13,628 nucleotides of DNA from Clostridia bacterium (lineage in GTDB: Bacteria > Bacillota > Clostridia > Christensenellales > Aristaeellaceae): the NCBI GenBank assembly GCA_900769875.1, contig CAAGII010000027.1, positions 1 through 13,628 on the forward strand, read 5' to 3'. The notes under the pieces are model-generated. The model was not told where the DNA came from. It did not search any database and saw only the letters and a program-made list of their open reading frames with translations. The position numbers and the translations under genes are program-made. Position 1 is the first letter of the stretch. Every line of letters starts with the position of its first letter. Of the stretch, positions 1 through 5,162 are shown one piece after another.

Positions 1-1
1 G

Positions 2-499
2 TCCAACCAGATGGCGGGCATCGGCGCGGTGTGCGAGAAGGAAGAGTTCACCAGCCAGTTCATCGGCAAGACTGGCCCGTTCTCTGTGGATAACATCGAC
101 GTGTGCAGCGGCGCGACCTTCACCAGCAAGGGCGTGATCGAGGCCGTGAACAGCGTGCTGCCTGCCGCCGAGACCTCCGCGCCTGTGGAGGAAGCCGCGC
201 CTGCCGTGACGCCCGACCCCGCCAGCGAGTTCAAGGCGACCGCCGAGGGCTATGAGGAGGACGTGGTGGTGTACATCACCCTGAACGCGGACGGCACCAT
301 CGCCACGCTGCGTGTGGACGCTTCGGGCGATACGCCTGCCATCGGCGGACAGTGCGAAAAGGAAGCCTTCACCAGCCAGTTTATTGGCAAGAGCGCTCCC
401 TTCTCCACCGACAATGTGGATGTGATTAGCGGTGCGACCTACACCAGCAAGGCGGTCATTGAGGCCGTGAACCGTGCCGCGAAGAAGGCAGCCCAGTAA
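2..499 (+). CDS. FMN-binding (flavinylation-type) repeat protein, 3' part only
   Basis: The gene runs in from the left edge, and its frame is open from base 2. It shows two copies of an FMN-binding-domain (PF04205-like) unit. Counting from the Met codon at 11, the motif C-E-K-E-x-F-T-S-Q-F-I-G-K occurs near residues 8 and 115. Each copy is followed by D-V-x-S-G-A-T-x-T-S, near residues 31-39 and 138-146. In RnfG/NqrC-type domains the Thr of S-G-A-T is the residue to which ApbE attaches FMN through a phosphoester bond. The copies lie 107 residues apart and are joined by an Ala/Pro/Glu-rich linker (about 48-73). The last unit ends shortly before the stop, which is followed directly by a terminator. 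By inference this is an extracytoplasmic flavin protein for electron transfer. The signal peptide and number of upstream repeats are outside the window. No ApbE gene is visible here. Confidence 0.85.
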   Translation, partial: SNQMAGIGAVCEKEEFTSQFIGKTGPFSVDNIDVCSGATFTSKGVIEAVNSVLPAAETSAPVEEAAPAVTPDPASEFKATAEGYEEDVVVYITLNADGTIATLRVDASGDTPAIGGQCEKEAFTSQFIGKSAPFSTDNVDVISGATYTSKAVIEAVNRAAKKAAQ

Positions 500-517
500 A
501 TCCAAGCAGTTTTCATC

Positions 518-559
518 AAACCACCAGCGATGCCAGACATCGGCTCGCCGGTGGTTTTT
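518..559 (+). terminator. Intrinsic terminator of the FMN-binding gene
   Basis: An 8-bp stem (518-525 with 550-557) continues after one A/C mismatch into 4 more pairs (527-530 with 545-548). The right arm runs into TTTTT at 555-559. It starts 18 bases after the stop codon. Confidence 0.85.
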
Positions 560-671
560 GCGTGGCGCGCAACAACCGCCGTTTTGTGAATGGACGAATT
601 GCGTGAAAAAACGATCCGTCACGCCTGGCCGCTCGACTCGGCTCCGGATGACCGCACTACGGGACGCATCG

Positions 672-707
672 AAAAACAGACACAGCCGTGCAGATGGCTG
701 TGTCTGT
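672..707 (-). terminator. Terminator of the GNAT-tdk-yfbR-LCP operon
   Basis: A perfect 12-bp stem (676-687 with 696-707) has an 8-nt loop. Read on the minus strand it ends in a run of five T (complement of A at 672-676). It lies 30 bases past the LCP stop codon. The stretch 560-671, between this and the opposing terminator, shows nothing recognisable. Confidence 0.9.
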
Positions 708-737
708 GTGATTCTGCGTCCTGTGAACGCCAGCGGG

Positions 738-1865
738 TTATTCCCCGGAGGGGATATACTCGCCGTAGATGAACTCATGCACGGAGCGCAGGTTCTTGTC
801 GTAGTTCTTGGTGCCCCACACAATGACGCTGGAGCCGTTCACATCCTTGTAGCCGTAGGCGTGATCCATCGGGATGCGGTGCTGCTCCAGCAGCGGCTCG
901 CCGCTCTGTACGCGCTGCAGCAATCCGCCGTTCATCGTATTCAGGGCGAGGTTCACGATGGTGGACATGCTGGCGTTGGTCGTGACATAGGGCAGGGTGC
1001 TGCTGACCAGATTCATGAGCGTGGCAAGATCCATGTCCTGCATCACCTTCTGCAGCAGCAGCTCCAGCAGCTTGCGCTGGCGGGCGGTGCGGGCGAAGTC
1101 GTTGTCGATGGAGCGCAGGCGCGCGTACATCACGGCCTGAATGCCGTCGCAGTGCTGCACGCCGGCCACGGGCTCCAGCGGCACGCGCAGGCTCGAATCC
1201 TCCAGGGTGTCGTAGGCGGGGGGATTGCGCTTGATATAGGCGTTGATTGCCTTCGCCTCCGCCTTGGTCAGCTCAATGTCGATGCCGCCCAGCGACTCAA
1301 TGATCGAGGCGAGGCCGTAGAAATTGATGGTCGCGTAATACTGGATGTTCAGCTCCAGCAGATGGTTGATGGTGCGCATGGCCAGCGCGCCGCCGCCCTT
1401 TGCGTAGGCGGTGTTGATGCGCGCCTTGTTCTTCGTGCCGGGGATATCCACATAGAGGTCGCGCAGCACGCTGGTGAGCTTGATGGAGCCGTCGTCCATG
1501 TTGATGGAGAGGATGATCTGCACGTCGCCGTGCTGCAGCTCCGAGCTGGCGTGGATGTCCTTCGCGCGGCTGTCGATGCCGATGAGCAGAATGTTGACCA
1601 CGTTGGAGGGCAGATTGGGATTGATGTCCAGACTGTCGGGATCGACCGTGTCGTCAATCTCCCACTGCTCGTCCATGCCGGGGTCGGTCAGCTCGTCCAT
1701 GCCGTCGGTGGAAATGAGGATGGCCTCCTCGCCCTCGCCGCCGAGGATGATTTCCTCGCCGCTGTCGGTCAGCAGCACCTCCTCAAAGCCCCAGTCGTCC
1801 TCGGCAAGCGCGAGGGAGCAGACCATGCACGCGCACAGCACAAGACAAAGCACTCGTTTCATCAT
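738..1865 (-). CDS. LytR-CpsA-Psr (LCP) family protein
   Basis: LCP enzymes transfer undecaprenyl-phosphate-linked glycopolymers such as teichoic acids or capsule to peptidoglycan outside the membrane. Counting from the chosen start (375 aa), residues 1-21 form a Cys-rich hydrophobic segment ending A-L-A before E-D-D. An acidic linker follows (about 22-80), then the LCP domain from about 88. That domain contains I-L-L-I-G-I-D-S-R (92-100), H-G-D (112-114), S-V-L-R-D-L-Y-V-D-I-P-G (132-143), a K-A-R-I-N-T-A-Y segment (147-154) and later D-F-A-R-T-A-R-Q-R. These match the Asp and Arg residues that bind the lipid pyrophosphate in the family. An in-frame Met at 1871 abuts the AAGGAGG (1873-1879); the Met at 1865 is spaced 7 nt from it and is preferred. 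The gene is last in the operon, 23 nt after yfbR. The AxA-like site suggests cleavage and release, whereas most LCP proteins keep an N-terminal anchor. Confidence 0.9.
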   Translation of the reverse strand: MMKRVLCLVLCACMVCSLALAEDDWGFEEVLLTDSGEEIILGGEGEEAILISTDGMDELTDPGMDEQWEIDDTVDPDSLDINPNLPSNVVNILLIGIDSRAKDIHASSELQHGDVQIILSINMDDGSIKLTSVLRDLYVDIPGTKNKARINTAYAKGGGALAMRTINHLLELNIQYYATINFYGLASIIESLGGIDIELTKAEAKAINAYIKRNPPAYDTLEDSSLRVPLEPVAGVQHCDGIQAVMYARLRSIDNDFARTARQRKLLELLLQKVMQDMDLATLMNLVSSTLPYVTTNASMSTIVNLALNTMNGGLLQRVQSGEPLLEQHRIPMDHAYGYKDVNGSSVIVWGTKNYDKNLRSVHEFIYGEYIPSGE

Positions 1866-1888
1866 AAGCATCCTCCTTGGGTGGGGCG

Positions 1889-2476
1889 TCACAGGCCCGT
1901 GGCATTCAGCTCGTCCAGATTCAGCGTGAAGGCGGGCACGAACTCGCGCATGAAATCCTGCACCTCAGGCAGCTCCATGCTGTCGAGCTGACGGCGGAGG
2001 TTCTGCGCCGCCGCGTCAAACTCGTGGTTGCCCGCGCGCTGCTCGGTGAGGCACTTGACGTAGGCGCTGATCTTGTCCGCCGCCTTGACCAGCGCGTAGT
2101 CAGCGTCGTGCGCGGGCATCAGGTAGGGCGCGAGCGCGGGCTGAAGATCCGATGGCAGCATGCGGACAAGCCGCTGCTGCGCCAGACGCTCCACCTGCCT
2201 GTACGCGTCGCGCAGCGCGGGGGAGTGATACTTCACGGGTGTGGGCAGGTCGCCAGTCAGCACCTCGGCCACGTCGTGATAGGCTGCCAGCGCCATCACA
2301 TGCTCGGGCCGGACGTCGCGGCAGTAGCGGTCGCGAGCCATCACCGCCAGCGTGTGCGCGATCATGGCGGTTTGCAGGCTGTGCTCGGCGTCGTTCTCCG
2401 GCTGGGTTGAGCGCATCAGGCTCCAGCGCCGGATCAGCGAAAGCCGCGAAAGCGTGGCGAAAAACGTGTGCATCAT
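1889..2476 (-). CDS. yfbR: 5'-deoxynucleotidase, YfbR type (HD domain)
   Basis: YfbR is a metal-dependent HD-superfamily phosphatase that turns deoxynucleoside 5'-monophosphates (dCMP, dTMP, dAMP and others) into deoxynucleosides in the cytoplasm. The 195-residue product aligns along its whole length with what I know of the E. coli protein (199 aa): F-F-A-x-L-S-R-L near the start, R-W-S-L-M-R (17-22), E-H-S-L-Q (31-35), A-Y-H-D-x-A-E-V-L-T-G-D-L-P-T-P-V-K-Y (65-83) and A-D-K-I-S-A-Y-V-K-C (133-142). Likely metal and catalytic residues are H32, H67, D68, E71, D77 and D134. A GGAGG (2481-2485) lies 4 nt before the Met at 2476 and 7 nt before the adjacent Met at 2473, so either may start translation. 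An open upstream extension to 2659 overlaps tdk and is not needed. The gene begins 17 nt after the tdk stop. Confidence 0.93.
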   Translation of the reverse strand: MMHTFFATLSRLSLIRRWSLMRSTQPENDAEHSLQTAMIAHTLAVMARDRYCRDVRPEHVMALAAYHDVAEVLTGDLPTPVKYHSPALRDAYRQVERLAQQRLVRMLPSDLQPALAPYLMPAHDADYALVKAADKISAYVKCLTEQRAGNHEFDAAAQNLRRQLDSMELPEVQDFMREFVPAFTLNLDELNATGL

Positions 2477-2493
2477 GCCGCCTCCCCGCGTGG

Positions 2494-3072
2494 TTAGTCC
2501 TCCATGTGCAGGTTTGAGAAGTGTCCCAGCTCGCCGCTCTGCCAGTGCCTGCGGCACAGCGACACATACTGGCTCGAGCCGCCCAGAAGGATCTGGTCGC
2601 CCTCCTTCACAACGCGCCCGTCCACCACGCGCGCGTTGCAGATGGCCTTTTTGCCGCACCAGCAGATGGTCTTGATTTCCTCAATCGTGTCTGCCCAGGC
2701 CATCAGCCACATGCTGCCCTCAAAGAAATTGCCCTGAAAATCGGCGCGCAGCCCGTAGGCGATGACGGGCACGTTCAAATCGTCCACAATGTGGACCAGC
2801 AGCCGCACCTGCTCCTTGGTCAGGAACTGCGCCTCGTCCACGATCACGCAGTCGTAGCGGCGCACGTCGATGTCGGGCAGCTCCTCCATAAACACGCACT
2901 CGGCGCTCAATCCGCAGCGGCTGAGCACCGTGCGCTCGCCGTCGCGCGTATCCAGGCGCGGCTTGACCATCAGCACCTGCTGGTTTCGCTCGGTGTAGTT
3001 GTAACGCACCATGATGGCGTTGGCGGTTTTGCTGGAGCCCATGGCTCCGTAGCGATAGTACAGCTTGGCCAT
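2494..3072 (-). CDS. tdk: Thymidine kinase
   Basis: This enzyme phosphorylates thymidine and deoxyuridine with ATP to dTMP and dUMP (pyrimidine salvage, cytoplasm). The 192-residue product has the P-loop region Y-G-A-M-G-S-S-K-T (8-16), V-D-E-A-Q-F-L (78-84; E80 is the expected catalytic base), Y-G-L-R-A-D-F-Q-G (106-114) and the zinc-site segments K-T-I-C-W-C-G-K-K-A (134-143) and V-S-L-C-R-R-H near the C-terminus. The C-x-C-G spacing is the one found in E. coli Tdk. The P-loop reads G-S-S-K-T where most homologues have S-G-K-S/T or A-G-K-S/T, which is a noteworthy change. An AAGGAG lies 8 nt before the start. It is second in the operon, 21 nt after the acetyltransferase gene and 17 nt before yfbR. 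Confidence 0.95.
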   Translation of the reverse strand: MAKLYYRYGAMGSSKTANAIMVRYNYTERNQQVLMVKPRLDTRDGERTVLSRCGLSAECVFMEELPDIDVRRYDCVIVDEAQFLTKEQVRLLVHIVDDLNVPVIAYGLRADFQGNFFEGSMWLMAWADTIEEIKTICWCGKKAICNARVVDGRVVKEGDQILLGGSSQYVSLCRRHWQSGELGHFSNLHMED

Positions 3073-3093
3073 AGCGGCGACTCCTTCCGCGAA

Positions 3094-3894
3094 TTACAAA
3101 AGCAGCTCCGGATAATAGCTCTGCGTTTCGATGATGGTGCCCTCAAAATCGCGCGCGAGCGAAAGCTGGGGCGAATAGAGGCTGGCGAACACCGCCGCAA
3201 ACTGCTTCACGCCCTCGGTGGCCATCACGCCCATGCAGCTGTGCAGCAGCATGCGCGCCATGCCCTGACGGCGGTAGGCGGGGATGATGTACACCGCCAT
3301 GACCTCGCAGCTGTCGCCGCTGCCCGCCACCACCACCTCGCCCACCAGCGTGGCGCCGTGCCACAGCGCGAGGGTGTGGAAGTGCGGCAGCGTGCAAAGG
3401 TACTGCAGGTAGGCAAGGTCGATGTGGTTGATATCGTACTGCTGCAGCCTGCCAATCAGCCCCAGCTGCTCCTCCACGGTGTTGAGCGGTACGGGAGCAA
3501 GCTGGCAGCCCATGGGCATGTGCCCGTCGCCCTCCGGTTTTTTGAGGCGCACCAGGCTCTCGTACTGTCCGCAGTAGAAGCCCATGGATTCGTAGGTGGC
3601 AAGCAGCGTGGCGTCGCCGGGCTTGACGCGCGTATACATCCGCGCGCTCTCGGAGGGGCTGGTTTCGCGCAGCTGCCTCGCCCGCGCCACCAGCGCGCCG
3701 AAGAGCAGGTACCAGCCCACGGGCTGGCTGTTGATCTCAAAATACAGATTGATGGGCCGGTCCGGCGAGCGGTGGGGCAGGTATTGGTACACGATGTGTC
3801 CCTCGCCGACCTGCACGCCCATCTCGTCCAGCGCGATAAACACATCTTCATTTCCAAGGCCGTAGGAATTGCTTTGCGGATGCGTGATCTGCAT
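3094..3894 (-). CDS. GNAT-family N-acetyltransferase
   Basis: This 266-residue protein is probably an acetyl-CoA-dependent transferase of unknown substrate. The C-terminal half carries a clear GNAT core: a strand with V-G-E-V-V-V-A (184-190), then M-A-V-Y-I-I-P-A-Y-R-R-Q-G-M-A-R-M-L-L (199-217), in which R-R-Q-G-M-A is the pyrophosphate-binding loop of acetyl-CoA. The N-terminal half (about 20-115) also looks like a GNAT fold, with a V-K-P-G-D-A-T-L-L-A-T-Y-E-S-M-G-F-Y segment, but lacks a clear Q/R-x-x-G-x-G/A loop. The protein may therefore be a tandem GNAT with one degenerate half; that is inference. An AAAGGA lies 8 nt before the start. It is the first gene of the operon behind a good promoter, and its role with tdk and yfbR is unknown. 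Confidence 0.85.
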   Translation of the reverse strand: MQITHPQSNSYGLGNEDVFIALDEMGVQVGEGHIVYQYLPHRSPDRPINLYFEINSQPVGWYLLFGALVARARQLRETSPSESARMYTRVKPGDATLLATYESMGFYCGQYESLVRLKKPEGDGHMPMGCQLAPVPLNTVEEQLGLIGRLQQYDINHIDLAYLQYLCTLPHFHTLALWHGATLVGEVVVAGSGDSCEVMAVYIIPAYRRQGMARMLLHSCMGVMATEGVKQFAAVFASLYSPQLSLARDFEGTIIETQSYYPELLL

Positions 3895-3932
3895 AAGCGC
3901 CGTCCTTTCATCAAGTGGTCATGTATGGCAAA

Positions 3933-3954
3933 GCACCGCCATTTTTGGCGATGC
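3933..3954 (-). other. Stem-loop in the GNAT operon leader
   Basis: A 9-bp stem (3933-3941 with 3946-3954, including one G-T pair) closes a 4-nt loop. It lies about 25 bases before the ribosome binding site of the first gene. No U-run follows, so it is not a terminator. Confidence 0.5.
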
Positions 3955-3973
3955 GCCTGTGTCAGTGCATGGC

Positions 3974-4011
3974 TGCGCCCGCCTTCGCTCCCTGCGGAGG
4001 AGCTGGGCGCA
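3974..4011 (-). other. Two-tier stem-loop at the expected 5' end of the GNAT operon mRNA
   Basis: An outer 7-bp GC stem (TGCGCCC/GGGCGCA, 3974-3980 with 4005-4011) and an inner 5-bp stem (3987-3991 with 3999-4003) nest in one hairpin. The predicted transcription start is about 4012, so this would be the very 5' end of the message and could protect it from decay. Confidence 0.55.
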
Positions 4012-4018
4012 TAGCAAG

Positions 4019-4047
4019 ATTGTACCATTGAAAGCCTGATTAGGCAA
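4019..4047 (-). promoter_or_regulatory. Promoter of the GNAT-tdk-yfbR-LCP operon
   Basis: On the minus strand the -35 is TTGCCT (4042-4047), followed by a 17-bp spacer and the -10 TACAAT (4019-4024). It is the only promoter-like sequence I found for the four genes, whose spacings are 17-23 nt. Confidence 0.75.
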
Positions 4048-4130
4048 GGGGATTTGGAAGAATTTTTACACAATTATGACGAAAGAATTGCACAAACGTT
4101 GAATTGTGTTACATCTGCAAATTTTGCGCG

Positions 4131-4175
4131 AAAAAACACAACCCATAGCGGTGGACAGCGCCATGCCATGGGTTG
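4131..4175 (-). terminator. Terminator of the polysaccharide deacetylase gene
   Basis: An 8-bp stem (4139-4146 with 4168-4175) is followed on the minus strand by a run of six T (complement of A 4131-4136). It lies 36 bases past the stop codon. The long loop can pair further. Confidence 0.8.
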
Positions 4176-4211
4176 GTTGCCGCGGTGTGCGCCCGCGCGA
4201 AGGGCGGAGCG

Positions 4212-5042
4212 TTACAGCTTCACGGTCGAGCCTGCGGGGCATTCGACGATGCGGCCGCTCACCTCAATCCACACGCTCTGCGTGGAGGGATTGCGCACCA
4301 TGGAGCCGTCCGCCGCGTAGATGAGCGACTGGAACGCCTTCACATACTCGCACAGCGCGATGTTGGTGCAGTACCAGATGTCGTCATGCCCGCTCATTTT
4401 TTGGCAGAAGGCTTCCATCACCTGCCAGTTGCCGTCCGCCTCGAACTCGTAGGCATGTCCCCAAAGGTAGAACACGCGGCTGCAGAAGCGGGTGCTGACG
4501 GTGAGGAAATCATCGCACAGCTGATCCAGCATGGGATCGGCGTGGTGGCAGGTGGGCTTGAGGCGCAGCCAATCCTGCGGGATACCGAAGGCGTGGCTGC
4601 TTTCCACCGTGCGGGCGTACTGGATGCCGCAGGTGCGCAGCGCGTCCACTACCGTGTCGTTGTAGGTGCCGAAGGGGTACGCCATGCCGCGGATGATCGT
4701 GCCGAAATCGCGCTCAAGGTTTACGCGATCCTGCATGACCTCATACACCACCTGATCGGCGGGCAGCTCGATGAGGTTGGCGTGGGTGAGGCAGTGGACG
4801 GCGACCTCGTGGGCGGGGTTCGCGTAGAGCGGCAGCACGCGGCTGCGGGGCAGGCGGCGGTGGATCGTCCCTTCGGGCCAGCGCGTGCCCTCGGCGGCGT
4901 AGCAGCCGCTGTTGAGGTTGAAGGTGCAGTGAAGTTGGTAGCGGTCAAGCAGCTCCATCAGGCGGATATCCTGCTCCACGCCGTCGTCGTAGGAGAGGGT
5001 CAGCGCCTTGGGTCTGCCGAGGGGGAAACGCATGATGGGCAT
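4212..5042 (-). CDS. Polysaccharide deacetylase family protein (NodB-like fold)
   Basis: The family removes acetyl groups from N- or O-acetylated polysaccharides using a metal held by Asp-His-His. In the 276-residue product, motif 1 is L-S-Y-D-D-G (16-21), motif 2 is V-H-C-L-T-H (82-87) and motif 3 is R-G-M-A-Y-P-F-G-T-Y-N (118-128). D20, H83 and H87 are therefore the likely metal ligands. A further conserved-looking Y-L-W-G-H-A-Y-E-F (192-200) could supply the late catalytic His. About 45 C-terminal residues form an extra beta-rich tail. No signal peptide is visible, so a cytoplasmic role or unusual export is possible. The frame stays open upstream to 5141, but that would read through another gene's terminator and the promoter. 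The Met at 5042 starts just before the first motif and has AGAGG 9 nt upstream. The substrate cannot be told from sequence. Confidence 0.88.
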   Translation of the reverse strand: MPIMRFPLGRPKALTLSYDDGVEQDIRLMELLDRYQLHCTFNLNSGCYAAEGTRWPEGTIHRRLPRSRVLPLYANPAHEVAVHCLTHANLIELPADQVVYEVMQDRVNLERDFGTIIRGMAYPFGTYNDTVVDALRTCGIQYARTVESSHAFGIPQDWLRLKPTCHHADPMLDQLCDDFLTVSTRFCSRVFYLWGHAYEFEADGNWQVMEAFCQKMSGHDDIWYCTNIALCEYVKAFQSLIYAADGSMVRNPSTQSVWIEVSGRIVECPAGSTVKL

Positions 5043-5075
5043 AGCAAACGCCTCTTTTCCAGTCTTGATAGCATG

Positions 5076-5104
5076 AGGATAGCACATGACGCTCCGCTTC
5101 GCAA
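5076..5104 (-). promoter_or_regulatory. Possible promoter of the deacetylase gene
   Basis: On the minus strand TTGCGA (5099-5104), a 17-bp spacer and TATCCT (5076-5081) match the sigma-A consensus at 4 of 6 positions each. It lies between the preceding terminator and the chosen start, where a promoter is needed. Confidence 0.5.
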
Positions 5105-5115
5105 GTGCCCGGAGC

Positions 5116-5155
5116 AAAAAGATACCGGCGTCCGTCAGCATACTTGGGACGCCGG
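5116..5155 (-). terminator. Terminator of the PG-binding lipoprotein gene
   Basis: A perfect 9-bp GC-rich stem (5125-5133 with 5147-5155) is followed on the minus strand by TATC and TTTTT (complement of A 5116-5120). It starts 7 bases past the stop codon. Confidence 0.9.
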
Positions 5156-5162
5156 ATAGGGT

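Larger units (their letters stand above)
3895..4211. other. 317-bp intergenic region holding an operon leader, promoter and terminator
   Basis: From left to right it holds the leader of the GNAT operon (to about 4012) with two hairpins, its promoter (4019-4047), an AT-rich stretch (4050-4135) and the deacetylase terminator. The AT-rich stretch contains an 8-bp inverted repeat, ACACAATT (4068-4075) and AATTGTGT (4102-4109). This lies upstream of the -35 and could be an operator or UP-like element. I see no gene in it. Confidence 0.7.

Noticed and set aside
474..1991. Long plus-strand open frame antisense to the LCP gene (505 aa).
   Set aside because: It is a GC-rich shadow of the LCP gene, without a ribosome binding site or domain pattern, and it crosses two terminators. 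The same reasoning removes the long plus-strand frames at 2521-4014, 5952-7760 and 11140-12522.
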